From Ignavibacteriales bacterium UBA1304 (GTDB lineage: Bacteria > Bacteroidota > Ignavibacteria > Ignavibacteriales > Ignavibacteriaceae): a stretch of 52,274 nt of DNA. Shown here piece after piece: positions 17,408 through 25,473 of this stretch. Position numbers and translations under genes: made by a program. Numbering within the stretch: the stretch's first letter is position 1; each line of letters starts with the position of its first letter. The notes beneath the pieces are model-generated. The model was not told the origin of the DNA, ran no database searches, and worked only from the letters and a program-made list of their open reading frames with translations. The stretch spans positions 1 to 52,274 of the forward strand of contig DBTY01000013.1 in assembly GCA_002307295.1 (NCBI GenBank). The letters run 5' to 3'.

Positions 17408-17736
17408 AAGCAAAACGACAGAAATGTTATAAAATGATTTAATTAAGTTTTTGAACAAATGCATTTAAATTTAACGCATTTATATTATAAGGCAAAGGAA
17501 AAATTTTAATTTTTTTTTTCCTCCGGACTAAATAATTCTTAATTGTCTGTAAATGCTTGCATTTTATTTATTTTTGCCCATTTTTGGATAGATGAATATC
17601 TTTTGAATTTGTAAATGCGGGAAGAGCGGGAATAATTACAAAATGGGCGTATCAGTAGTTACTAATAACTAAATACAATTACCAAAGTATTTGCATATTA
17701 AGCTCCGTCGTTTGCGGCGCGTTGGGAAAAATATTC
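17408..17736. other. Divergent intergenic region, bshB1 to TonB receptor
   Basis: About 330 bases separate two divergent genes, so promoters for both should lie here. The sequence is T-rich near 17505-17530 and 17560-17590. I found no convincing inverted repeat, riboswitch or small RNA in it, and no promoter element I would defend. Confidence 0.4.
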
Positions 17737-20130
17737 ATGAAATATCTTGTCTGGTTTTTATTGTTTTCTGTTACGGTTTTTGCTCAGTTTAGATCAATAT
17801 CCGGGACGGTGATCGACTCTGCTACGCACGAAAAACTGCCGGCTGTTAACATAATTGCATATTCGGCTGCAACTAACAAACTCATACAGGGGATAGCCTC
17901 TAACGGGCATGGCGTTTTTAAGCTTTCGAAAATACCGTATGAGAGTATTAAAATAAAATGTTCCTTAGTCGGTTACCGCGAAAAAACAATCACAATCTCT
18001 AACGCAAAAAACGATTCGGTTAACCTTGGCGCTATTCAACTAAGCCAATCTGTAGTTATGATTAATGGAGTGAATATTTTAGCAGAAAAACAGTTAATTG
18101 AATATAAGATTGATAAGCAGGTTATTAACGTTGATAAACTGGCTGGAAATGCAAACACGGTAACTGAAGTAATTCAAAATTTTGGCGTTGCAGACGTCGA
18201 CCCGCTTACAAAAAAAATAACCATACATGGAAACGGCGTAACTATAAATATTGACGGAAGACCAGTTTCGAATGCAGAGGCTTTAATAGCGCAAATGCCA
18301 GCCTCTTTTGTCGATAAAATTGAAATCTCTTCAGTCCCGTCGGCCAAAGAAGATGCGCAGGGCGCAGGCGGAGTTATAAATATAATTTCAAAACGGACTA
18401 AGCAGGATAGTTACAACGGGTCGGTTTCGATTTATAAAACAAATCAAAATGGCATTACCCCAAGCGCTATGTTTAATTATAAAAGGAATAGATTTAATAT
18501 TTTTTCGTCTTTCGCATTGAATAATGGGACGTATAATGGGTTCAGAAATATTAGTAAAACCTTTTATAACAGCGATGAAACTCATCATATTATCTCGACA
18601 GGTATTTCAAAAAGAGATGGAAATTATTATGATGGCGAATTGGCTGTCGATTATCAATACGACTCGACAAATACTTTTTCCGTTACCGGAGAATATATAA
18701 AAACAAAATATGACGTTAACGATAACGGCTCAAGCGTTATTTATAACGTAAATGAACAACGGAACTATTCGTATGTGAATGCTAATACCGGGAATACTGA
18801 TTATAAAAATTATAGTTTAGGTTTTTACTATAAACATTTACTTGATAAAGAAAAAGGCGAGTTAACCGCCGATATTTATTATTCAAAATACAAAGACGAC
18901 GAAACGTCGGACGAATCCTATTTATATGATTATCTGCCGTTTTTTCCCTCGCTACAAAATTCTAATACGTTTACAGATGGAATGACTTTTATTGCAAAAT
19001 CGGATTTTAGCAGCCGGATTGGCAAAGAGGGCGAACTTGAAACCGGAATAAAATATACTCGTAAAAACAGACTAAATAATTATTCTGTTTTAGATTTCGA
19101 TTATTCAAATGAAATATGGAGAGACAGTCTAAATAATAGTAATTCTTTCCGATACATCGAAAATATTCCGGCTGCATACGCGTCATTTTCTCAAAAGTTT
19201 TCTAAGTGGGAAGTTAAAATAGGCGCAAGAATGGAATATTCTGATTTGCGCGGCGAATCGTCTTCAGACGGAAACAATTTCCGTAATGATTATCTTAATT
19301 GTTTTCCTTCGTTCGCGTTGTCGTATGAACTAAGCAAAAGTTACAGGATTACATTTAATGTGGCAAGAAGAATTGAACGCCCGAGACTTGAAAATATAAA
19401 CCCATTTACAATAACTGGGGCGCCAAACTCTATTTCAAAAGGCAATCCAAGGCTTGTCCCGGCATTTACTAATAATTATGAACTGAGCCTTTATCCATTT
19501 ATAAGCGTATTTATGTCATATTCAACAGGAGAAGAAGCATGGGTTCCAATTACAGTAAACGATAGCACCAGGCTGTCTTCTCCGGTCAATGGGCTAAGTT
19601 CTAAAAGTGAGGGGTTCGATTTAACTCTTCCTCTTTCAAGCTATCAGCAGATCCCATTTGCTTTGCCCAAATGGATTAGCTCATTATATGTCAAGGCGTC
19701 GTATGCAAGAGAAACAGAACATGACGCATTTTTATCGGAAGACTATACGATAACAACAAACTATTGGAATATTTTAGCAAACGCTAATCTCAAACTTTGG
19801 TATGACGTAAACTCATCGATAAATTTTATGTGCTATCCAAAGAATGAGAACCCAAAATCTATCCGTTTTTCAAAAACTTTTTTAAGCTTTTCTTTCTGGA
19901 AATATTATTTTGATAATCAGCTGCAGGTAAAAATTGCTTTCAACGATGTATTGAATGGAATGGGACATTTACGATCAATAATTAAAGGTTCAAATTTCTC
20001 TTGGGATGATAAACATTCAAATAAAGCTCAAAGCGTAGGCTTATTAATTCGGTATAACTTTAATAGTTTTGAAGAAAGGGAAGGCCGGAACATTGACGAC
20101 TATCGCGACGGGCAAAAACGATTACAGTGA
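17737..20130 (+). CDS. TonB-dependent outer membrane receptor, OMP_b-brl_3 type
   Basis: The 797-residue protein has a signal peptide (YLVWFLLFSVTVFAQ), then a carboxypeptidase-like regulatory domain (SISGTVIDSATHEKLPAVNIIAY through LVGYREKTITI). A plug domain (VNIDGRPVSNAEALIAQMPASFVDKIEISSVPSAKEDAQGAGGVINIISKR) and a long beta barrel follow. IERPRLENINPF and NPRLVPAFTNNYELSLYPF are typical of the outer-membrane beta-barrel-3 family. The substrate is unknown. I use the ATG at 17737; an in-frame TTG at 17722 would add five residues before the signal peptide. It stands alone and no SusD-like partner follows, so it is not a classical polysaccharide locus. Confidence 0.9.
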   Translation: MKYLVWFLLFSVTVFAQFRSISGTVIDSATHEKLPAVNIIAYSAATNKLIQGIASNGHGVFKLSKIPYESIKIKCSLVGYREKTITISNAKNDSVNLGAIQLSQSVVMINGVNILAEKQLIEYKIDKQVINVDKLAGNANTVTEVIQNFGVADVDPLTKKITIHGNGVTINIDGRPVSNAEALIAQMPASFVDKIEISSVPSAKEDAQGAGGVINIISKRTKQDSYNGSVSIYKTNQNGITPSAMFNYKRNRFNIFSSFALNNGTYNGFRNISKTFYNSDETHHIISTGISKRDGNYYDGELAVDYQYDSTNTFSVTGEYIKTKYDVNDNGSSVIYNVNEQRNYSYVNANTGNTDYKNYSLGFYYKHLLDKEKGELTADIYYSKYKDDETSDESYLYDYLPFFPSLQNSNTFTDGMTFIAKSDFSSRIGKEGELETGIKYTRKNRLNNYSVLDFDYSNEIWRDSLNNSNSFRYIENIPAAYASFSQKFSKWEVKIGARMEYSDLRGESSSDGNNFRNDYLNCFPSFALSYELSKSYRITFNVARRIERPRLENINPFTITGAPNSISKGNPRLVPAFTNNYELSLYPFISVFMSYSTGEEAWVPITVNDSTRLSSPVNGLSSKSEGFDLTLPLSSYQQIPFALPKWISSLYVKASYARETEHDAFLSEDYTITTNYWNILANANLKLWYDVNSSINFMCYPKNENPKSIRFSKTFLSFSFWKYYFDNQLQVKIAFNDVLNGMGHLRSIIKGSNFSWDDKHSNKAQSVGLLIRYNFNSFEEREGRNIDDYRDGQKRLQ

Positions 20131-20144
20131 AAATTTTATTAGAT

Positions 20145-20181
20145 AGTATTCCGCTCCCAATACAATCAGGAGCGGAATACT
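20145..20181. terminator. Hairpin between convergent genes
   Basis: AGTATTCCGCTCC and GGAGCGGAATACT form a perfect 13-base stem with an 11-base loop. It lies 15 bases after the TonB receptor stop and four bases before the end of the convergent NADH dehydrogenase gene. Flanking T/A-rich sequence suggests a two-way terminator, though neither side has a long T run. Confidence 0.65.
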
Positions 20182-20185
20182 AAAA

Positions 20186-21463
20186 TTACTTTTTCTTCTG
20201 CGGATTAATTATAAGGCGTAATGACTGATCGTAAGTGGCATAGTTCCATAACCAGTTGATAAAAATTAACAGACGGTTTTTTACTCCTACTATAGCCATA
20301 AGATGGATGAACATCCAAAACAGCCATGCCGAAAATCCTGAAAAACTAAACTGTGGGAGATCGACTACGGCAAGATTTCTGCCGATTGTGGCCATAGAAC
20401 CAAGATTACGATATTTAAAACCGGAAAGCTGCGCGCCTTTTGCAATATTGCTGAAATTAATGGCAAGATTATCTGCCTGCTGAATTGCAACCTGCGCTAC
20501 CTGCGGATGGCCTTTAGGGAAATTTTCACTTTGCATTATTGCAATATCGCCGAGGGCAAAAATATTTTCGTAACCGTTTATTTTGTTAAACTGATCGACA
20601 ATTAACCGGTTTGCCGGGCCATAATCTTCATCGTTCAGTCCTTCAATCTTTTTAATTTTTATTCCCGCAGTCCAGATCACTAAGTTTGAGTGAATACGGT
20701 TTCCGTCGGAAGTGGTTACGTAGCCGTTTTCGTAATTCTTAACGGAAGTATTAAGCAGCGTTTTAACCTGTAGTATATCCCGTAAATAGTCCTTAGCTTT
20801 TATTGAGGAATATTCAGACATGCCGTTTAAAACGCGTCCGGTAGCTTCAATAAGGTAGATATTGATTTTTTCGCAGTCCAATTCAGGATAGTCTTTAGGC
20901 AAAATATATTTTCTCATTTCGGCTAACGCGCCGGAAAGCTCCACTCCAGAAGGGCCGCCGCCGACTATCACAATGTTCATATAAGGCTCTTTTTCTTCCT
21001 CCGTTTGAACGCTCAAAACGTCCTCAAAATTCTGCAAAATCCGGTTGCGCAGGTTAACCGCTTCGTTAAGCGATTTCATTGGGAAGGAATTTTTTCTAAC
21101 GTTTTCCATTCCGAAATACGAAGTATCCGCGCCATAAGCCAGCACAAGATAATCGTAATCCAAGCCGCCGAGAGTTGTATCTATGCGTTTTTCTTCCGGA
21201 TGAATGGCGGTTACTTCAGCTATGCGAATAAAATAATCCTCAAACCCCTGGAAAATTTTCCTTAGAGGGAAGGAGATAGCGCTAGGTTCAAGTCCCGCAA
21301 TAGCAACCTGGTAAAATAGAGGCTGAAACTGGTGATAATTATATTTATCTATCATTACGACCTGAAAGCCGGAGTTTTTTAGATCACGGGCGAGTTTTAG
21401 TCCCGCAAAACCGCATCCGGCAATAACAATTCTTTTTTTATCTGATTTAGGTATAGTAAGCAT
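20186..21463 (-). CDS. ndh: Type II NADH:quinone dehydrogenase
   Basis: The 425-residue flavoprotein has two Rossmann motifs: IVIAGCGFAGLKLARDL for FAD and NIVIVGGGPSGVELSGAL for NADH. It also has the late ALGDIA motif (YENIFALGDIAIM) and a C-terminal amphipathic membrane anchor (FSAWLFWMFIHLMAIVGVKNRLLIFINWLWNY). This is the NDH-2 layout. It oxidises NADH and reduces the quinone pool at the inner face of the membrane without pumping ions. It is the last protein gene before the tRNA and prophage. Confidence 0.93.
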   Translation of the reverse strand: MLTIPKSDKKRIVIAGCGFAGLKLARDLKNSGFQVVMIDKYNYHQFQPLFYQVAIAGLEPSAISFPLRKIFQGFEDYFIRIAEVTAIHPEEKRIDTTLGGLDYDYLVLAYGADTSYFGMENVRKNSFPMKSLNEAVNLRNRILQNFEDVLSVQTEEEKEPYMNIVIVGGGPSGVELSGALAEMRKYILPKDYPELDCEKINIYLIEATGRVLNGMSEYSSIKAKDYLRDILQVKTLLNTSVKNYENGYVTTSDGNRIHSNLVIWTAGIKIKKIEGLNDEDYGPANRLIVDQFNKINGYENIFALGDIAIMQSENFPKGHPQVAQVAIQQADNLAINFSNIAKGAQLSGFKYRNLGSMATIGRNLAVVDLPQFSFSGFSAWLFWMFIHLMAIVGVKNRLLIFINWLWNYATYDQSLRLIINPQKKK

Positions 21464-21629
21464 TTCATTATTTCAATTTTATTAACGATAATAGAACAAC
21501 AATATTAATAGCTGTTCCGTTGCAGAAAAAGCGCCAGACAAAAATAAAAAGAAAAAAAGATAAAGAATATTGCATATACAGTTGCAAAAAAAAGAAGAAA
21601 GTATTAAATTAGTAATCCTAAAAATTTAG

Positions 21630-21703
21630 GGGCTCGTAGCTCAGTTGGTTAGAGCAGCTGACTCATAATCAGCGGGTCGGAGGTTCAAGTCCTTCCGAGC
21701 CCA
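21630..21703 (+). tRNA. tRNA with CAT anticodon (Met elongator or lysidine-Ile)
   Basis: The full cloverleaf is visible: acceptor GGGCTCG/CGAGCCC with discriminator A, D stem GCTC/GAGC, anticodon stem GCTGA/TCAGC with loop CTCATAA, and T stem GGAGG/CCTTC. The anticodon is CAT at 21664-21666. The G1-C72 pair excludes an initiator tRNA. Elongator Met and Ile2 (C modified to lysidine) cannot be told apart with confidence by eye. No CCA is encoded. The tRNA neighbours the phage integrase and is the likely integration target. Confidence 0.95.
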
Positions 21704-21707
21704 CACT

Positions 21708-21742
21708 AAAAAGCTCGAAAACAAACCGTTTTCGAGCTTTTT
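21708..21742 (+). terminator. Terminator of the tRNA gene
   Basis: AAAAAGCTCGAAAAC and GTTTTCGAGCTTTTT form a perfect 15-base stem around the loop AAACC. The downstream arm supplies the T run. It lies four bases after the tRNA. Confidence 0.9.
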
Positions 21743-21817
21743 CTATTTTAAACCTACTTACGCGCTGTATGATTATTATGCAATAGGCGCCTAATCGTGC
21801 TTACTACGACTTAAAAT

Positions 21818-21841
21818 CTATGCCACTTTCTATGCTACTTT
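21818..21841. repeat. Tandem 12-base repeat near the attachment site
   Basis: CTATGCCACTTT is followed directly by CTATGCTACTTT, one mismatch apart. It lies between the tRNA and the integrase gene, where arm-type integrase sites or an att core are expected. No larger copy of the tRNA end is seen nearby. Confidence 0.5.
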
Positions 21842-21918
21842 GAGGTAAAATAATTAATTTTGCAATTGAAGAACTGGACGCGGTAAAAAGGAAAATTGAT
21901 AATAAAAGAAACAAAAAA

Positions 21919-23010
21919 TTAAACGGCTAATTTTTTATCGTCTTTCATATTTTGGTTTATGGATTCGCGGGCCTTTTGTACGTTTAAGTTAACGTAATAT
22001 TTTAATGTCGTCTGGATATTTTCATGTCTCATAAACATTTGCAGAAAAAGAGGATTTGAAATTATTTCTGCAAGTTGAGATGCGCGCGTAGAACGGAGCT
22101 GATGTAAATGGTAATGCAACCCCAAACGAGCATTTGAGCGCGCGAAAAGCGATTTGATGCCTGCATATGTGCCCTTAAATAGAAATTTGTCGTATGGCGC
22201 GGCTGCATGAAGCGATATGACCGTTTCCAAATGCTCTTTCAGATCGTCTATCATTGGAATTTTATCTCTTCGGTTACCTTTATCGTTTTGCAGCGATAAT
22301 ATCCCTTCTTTTATTTTTATATCTGATTTTCTAATATTAAAAATTTCCGTTGCGCGCAGACCGGCAAGAAAGATTGTTTTTATTATTTCATAATGCTCTT
22401 TATTTGTTTTTAGTATATCGGTAAATATTTTTTGCAGGTCCTCATACGGAATAATTTTTACTTCTAACTTCTTTTTGCCAAATTTTTGTATATAATTTCT
22501 GGACACAAATTCATTTTTGCGCAGCCATTCAAAAATTGCAAATACATGTTCTGTATAATTTGCCTTTGAATTATCGCTTAACATTTTATCGCGATCTTTA
22601 ATCCAATTTCCGTTTTTATCTTTTTTCATTACAGGGAAAGTCCTGTTTGATAAGTAAGTCCTGAAATTGAAATTATCAAATTTGTTAAATTTATACAATG
22701 GCTTGTCGTCTACCGCGGCTTTGAAATGGTTAAATGCAATTGTATAGGCTTTAATCGTTTTTGGTTTGTGTTGGTGCTGCTGAAGAAATAATTTGAAAGC
22801 GTCTGAAAATTTAAATTTTTCATCTCCTGGTTTTACTAAATTACTATTACGAATTTTTAGCGCCAGTTCGTGAGTCTTTTTTTTTGCTTTGCTTTTTGCT
22901 TCAGCTTCAATTGTAGTTTTTGAAGATTCGGAATGCAGCTTTCCGTCAATATCGTCATACCAACAAATTCGCCAATATTTTGTGCGTTCGGATTTACGAA
23001 TAAATGCCAT
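21919..23010 (-). CDS. Phage tyrosine integrase
   Basis: The 363-residue protein has an N-terminal arm-binding region, a core-binding SAM-like domain (about 65-165) and a catalytic domain. The catalytic residues are Arg219 in AGLRATEIF, a Lys near 244, His303 and Arg306 in HLHQLR, His329 in MRHENIQTT, and Tyr338 as nucleophile. All are present, so it should be active. The N-terminal WRICWYDDIDGKLHSES pattern is common in integrases of Bacteroidota phages and elements. It reads toward the tRNA and performs integration and, with help, excision. Confidence 0.94.
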   Translation of the reverse strand: MAFIRKSERTKYWRICWYDDIDGKLHSESSKTTIEAEAKSKAKKKTHELALKIRNSNLVKPGDEKFKFSDAFKLFLQQHQHKPKTIKAYTIAFNHFKAAVDDKPLYKFNKFDNFNFRTYLSNRTFPVMKKDKNGNWIKDRDKMLSDNSKANYTEHVFAIFEWLRKNEFVSRNYIQKFGKKKLEVKIIPYEDLQKIFTDILKTNKEHYEIIKTIFLAGLRATEIFNIRKSDIKIKEGILSLQNDKGNRRDKIPMIDDLKEHLETVISLHAAAPYDKFLFKGTYAGIKSLFARSNARLGLHYHLHQLRSTRASQLAEIISNPLFLQMFMRHENIQTTLKYYVNLNVQKARESINQNMKDDKKLAV

Positions 23011-23066
23011 GTCTTTTTACCAGCGTAATTTTTATTTTCTGTTTTATAGTAACCGTAAAAGTTCCA

Positions 23067-23085
23067 TCCGGGTTTTTAGCCCGGA
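23067..23085. other. Hairpin upstream of the integrase gene
   Basis: TCCGGG and CCCGGA pair around TTTTTAG. It lies in the 100-base gap between the end of the gene at 23113 and the integrase start, both minus strand. There is no clear T run in the leftward direction, so it may be a weak terminator, a processing site or a control of integrase translation. Confidence 0.4.
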
Positions 23086-23112
23086 GGAATGTAATTTTTA
23101 TTTTTTTGTTAT

Positions 23113-23679
23113 TCATAAATTAATATTTAATTTATAATTCATCGCTACTGAAGAAGGAGATGCGTCAAAACTTATGCCGCCAAGCCCTATTACAGCGGTT
23201 ATTACGCCTGTTACTGCAAACAAAGCGCCGATTAATGTTTTTCTGCTTTTTGTATTTTCGGCATCCGATTTAGCGCTCCCTTGTAAAGCGTCGGAATTAA
23301 TATCGCCCGCATCGGCAAAACAACTATAAGCGGCTATAAGCTGAAATGCGGCAATCGGCAATAAAAATGTAAGCTGCGCATGGTTCTGATTCTTAGAATT
23401 ATCAGATATATTAGTCCTATTGATTATTTCGCCTGGGTTTGCTACTCCATTAGTTGATCTCTTTGCGGAATCAAAAGTAATAAATATAATATGGTCAACC
23501 GCAGCTTTTGAACATGTATAAGTAGCTAACGTGCGGAAATTTGTAGTAAAACTATATGTAGATCCGGAACTATCTATCAGCTGAACATTCCGCATTACGG
23601 ATCTGTCCTTAAAATATACATCATCGGAAAATATTTGTATCGAAAAAACAAAAATGAAGAATATTAAAATATAACGCAT
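23113..23679 (-). CDS. Unknown exported/membrane protein in the lysogeny cluster
   Basis: The 188-residue protein starts with a signal peptide or anchor (YILIFFIFVFSIQIFSDD). A small domain follows (DVYFKDRSVMRNVQLIDSSGSTYSF) of the kind seen in exported proteins that bind or sense at the envelope. It has hydrophobic segments at about residues 100-120 (LTFLLPIAAFQLIAAYSC) and 147-167 (LIGALFAVTGVITAVIGLGG). I do not recognise a family. Its ribosome site (AAGGGGG) is strong. It lies nine bases downstream of another membrane-protein gene, in the operon that runs from the repressor side to the integrase, so it is probably made during lysogeny. Confidence 0.72.
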   Translation of the reverse strand: MRYILIFFIFVFSIQIFSDDVYFKDRSVMRNVQLIDSSGSTYSFTTNFRTLATYTCSKAAVDHIIFITFDSAKRSTNGVANPGEIINRTNISDNSKNQNHAQLTFLLPIAAFQLIAAYSCFADAGDINSDALQGSAKSDAENTKSRKTLIGALFAVTGVITAVIGLGGISFDASPSSVAMNYKLNINL

Positions 23680-23688
23680 GGAGCCCCC

Positions 23689-24012
23689 TTATATTTTATT
23701 TGTATTGACGTTATTTGGGTCGGTTTCTTTATTTTCCGTTGCCAGCTGACTTAATTTCGCTATTGAATCCGATACCTGTTCCGCGGCAAAACCCGCCGCA
23801 ACTAATATTGTGCCCATCAATAGCACGCATAACGAAGCATTTACTATATTTGATCGCGTCATCATTTTATCTATGTTCGCGACTTTTTCCGTAGACACGC
23901 TTGTTGACGGATAGGGGTTATCTATTTTGACTTCGACATTTACGTCGAAATAGAAACCCGCCATTATTCCAAACAAGCCAAGTAAGATTAATAAAGCTCC
24001 TGATTCACGCAT
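23689..24012 (-). CDS. Small two-helix membrane protein in the lysogeny cluster
   Basis: The 107-residue protein has one membrane helix at residues 5-23 (GALLILLGLFGIMAGFYF) and a second at about 55-80 (IVNASLCVLLMGTILVAAGFAAE). A polar loop lies between and a soluble Asn/Thr-rich tail follows. No family is recognised. A GGGGG ribosome site precedes the ATG. Its place between integrase and repressor, transcribed with them, is where temperate phages often carry superinfection-exclusion or other lysogeny-expressed genes. That function is inference only. Confidence 0.7.
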   Translation of the reverse strand: MRESGALLILLGLFGIMAGFYFDVNVEVKIDNPYPSTSVSTEKVANIDKMMTRSNIVNASLCVLLMGTILVAAGFAAEQVSDSIAKLSQLATENKETDPNNVNTNKI

Positions 24013-24045
24013 AAGAACCCCCGAAATTTAATTTATAATAATTAT

Positions 24046-24285
24046 TTAATTAAGAACTATCAAAATCATTAGTCCCAGGCATTTTAAAATTGCATTAAGC
24101 TGCTCGTCTGTTAATTTTTCTTTGCAGACCATTTTGAATAATACAAGAAGTAGTTTATCGCGCTTTGTTATTTCTCCCATCAGGCATCGTTCATGTCTTG
24201 CAGTATTTTCCCTACACGCCTTGCTGCAAAAATTAATATGTATCATGTTCCCGCTTCCATTCCCGATATTGTTATTAAAAAACAT
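24046..24285 (-). CDS. Small cysteine-containing protein with NNIG motif
   Basis: The 79-residue protein begins FFNNNIGNGSGNMIHINF, continues with a Cys/His-containing stretch (CSKACRENTARHERC), and ends in a helix and a hydrophobic tail (LKCLGLMILIVLN). The NNIGxGxGN pattern also occurs in the linker of the adjacent repressor. The Cys/His spacing could bind a metal, but it is not a known finger. It starts 33 bases after the repressor stop and is likely in the same leftward transcript. Confidence 0.55.
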   Translation of the reverse strand: MFFNNNIGNGSGNMIHINFCSKACRENTARHERCLMGEITKRDKLLLVLFKMVCKEKLTDEQLNAILKCLGLMILIVLN

Positions 24286-24317
24286 ACCCTGCCCCGGAGA
24301 TTAATGCCCACACAATA

Positions 24318-24725
24318 TTATTTTTTATTTTCTAACACTGCTATATATTTTTCCAGATCCGAAATCCGTTGTTTAAGAAATTTATTTTCTTTTTCTATAA
24401 GTTTTAATTTATAATCCTGCGCCGTAGTTCCTATATTATTGCCTGCGCCAATGTTTACGTTGTTGCCCTCGCCGTAACCAATGTGATTATTTTCCATTAC
24501 AAAGCCGCCTGTTTCTCGTTCTTCGCCGGTTAATAACCAGTCTAAAGATTTATTGCAAAGTTTTGCAATTGCAATTAATGTTTTTAAATCAGGTTCTCGT
24601 TCATTTGACTCCCACAACGAAACTGCTGTATTTGACGTAAAGCCCAATAAATTACTAAACTGATTTTGAGTCAGTCTCAATTCTTTCCGGATAGATTTGA
24701 TCCGGTATGACAAAGTATTCACCAT
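24318..24725 (-). CDS. XRE-family lysogeny repressor
   Basis: The 135-residue protein has a helix-turn-helix domain of the lambda-repressor type: IRKELRLTQNQFSNLLGFTSNTAVSLWESNEREPDLKTLIAIAKLCNKSLDWLLTGEE. After it come a Gly/Asn-rich linker (NNHIGYGEGNNVNIGAGNNIGTT) and a C-terminal coiled coil (KLIEKENKFLKQRISDLEKYIAVLENKK) for oligomerisation. There is no peptidase-type C-domain, so RecA-driven self-cleavage is not expected. It is divergent from the early region, and two matching palindromic operators lie just upstream. Confidence 0.88.
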   Translation of the reverse strand: MVNTLSYRIKSIRKELRLTQNQFSNLLGFTSNTAVSLWESNEREPDLKTLIAIAKLCNKSLDWLLTGEERETGGFVMENNHIGYGEGNNVNIGAGNNIGTTAQDYKLKLIEKENKFLKQRISDLEKYIAVLENKK

Positions 24726-24730
24726 AAAAT

Positions 24731-24785
24731 TATTTCAGACTGAAATACGAATTTACTTGACATAAATATTTCAGATTGATATATT
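24731..24785 (+). promoter_or_regulatory. Early rightward promoter with two repressor operators
   Basis: TATTTCAGACTGAAATA (24731-24747) is a perfect 17-base palindrome six bases before the repressor start. TATTTCAGATTGATATA (24767-24783) is a near copy exactly 36 bases away. A sigma-70-type promoter, TTGACA (24757-24762), 17 bases, TATATT (24780-24785), reads rightward, and the second operator fills its spacer and -10. Repressor bound there would shut off the early genes, and binding at the first would limit its own synthesis. Confidence 0.85.
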
Positions 24786-24793
24786 TACCATTG

Positions 24794-24848
24794 TTAAAAT
24801 AAAGTAATTACAAAATAACAAAAAAATAACAAAAAGGAACAAGCTATG
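24794..24848 (+). repeat. A-rich early leader, duplicated at 25421-25476
   Basis: The leader of the first early gene starts TTAAAATAAAGTAAT, runs through AAAATAACAAAAAAATA and ends in AAAAGGAA and AGCTATG. The leader of the gene at 25474 (25421-25476) repeats the same order with few changes. A short TTAAAATAAAG also appears at 26252-26262. The repeated leaders may enhance translation or bind a shared factor. Confidence 0.6.
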
Positions 24849-25220
24849 AGCGCAGCAAAAGTAAAACCAGCAATCCAGCCACCGGATATTACAAGCAATA
24901 CATTAAGGTCAGAAACAGAACACATCACTGAAAACAAAATAGCAACAGCCGAACTTAATTACGATGAAATAACTAAACTTGATAAAGAAGTGCAGGCAAG
25001 GATAAAAGAACTCACTTATAAACAAAATTCGGAAAGAAGCGTATTTCCCGGAGAATTAAATAGATTAATTAATCAGGCGGAGGCATTATTAGCTCTTATT
25101 ATTGACATAGCTGATGCAAGAGCAATTACTGTCCTTGTTAGCAATGAACGTTTTGGCGAGCAGATTCCGCTTGAGATAAAAACGAGAGCAAAAGTATTTT
25201 CCAAAGAGTCTCAAAATTGA
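24846..25220 (+). CDS. Unknown first early-region protein
   Basis: The 124-residue soluble protein is the first product of the early rightward promoter. It has a flexible polar N-terminus and a helical centre (YDEITKLDKEVQARIKELTYKQN; GELNRLINQAEALLALIIDIADARA). A short strand region follows before the end. No family is recognised. Its ribosome site (AAGGAA) sits at the end of the A-rich leader. The position suggests a regulator or host-takeover protein, but nothing in the sequence shows this. Confidence 0.75.
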   Translation: MSAAKVKPAIQPPDITSNTLRSETEHITENKIATAELNYDEITKLDKEVQARIKELTYKQNSERSVFPGELNRLINQAEALLALIIDIADARAITVLVSNERFGEQIPLEIKTRAKVFSKESQN

Positions 25221-25402
25221 ATATCCGGTTCCGGCGGATCAAATTCGCATTGAACGAGATCGTCGCCACGTTGTTTTAACCTTTGGAATATTAACTGATC
25301 GCCTGTTATTGGTTCGGTAAAAATTAATTCAAAATCATCTTTATGCCGACTAAGTTCTTCTTTCATATCCTTTACAGTGAACCGGCGATTTTCATTTTGC
25401 AT
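25211..25402 (-). CDS. Unknown 63-residue protein, opposite to the early operon
   Basis: The pattern FTVKDMKEELSRHKDDFELIF, then LIFQRLKQRGDDLVQCEFDPPE, matches a type of small phage protein seen in many genomes of this kind: a helix, a strand, and an RLK-RGD turn into an acidic strand. I therefore think it is real even though it faces against its neighbours. It overlaps the end of the preceding gene by ten bases and starts 71 bases before the next one. No ribosome site is evident. Function unknown. Confidence 0.55.
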   Translation of the reverse strand: MQNENRRFTVKDMKEELSRHKDDFELIFTEPITGDQLIFQRLKQRGDDLVQCEFDPPEPDIQF

Positions 25403-25473
25403 TGAGATAGTCCAATAATATTAAAATAAAGTAATAATAAAATAACAAAAAAATATTTAAAAGGAATAGAGCT

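Noticed and set aside
20145..20181. Riboswitch or leader RNA
   Set aside because: It lies between the ends of two convergent genes, so it cannot be a leader. A terminator fits better.
21630..21703. Initiator tRNA-fMet
   Set aside because: The acceptor stem begins with a G1-C72 pair, whereas bacterial initiators have a mismatch there.
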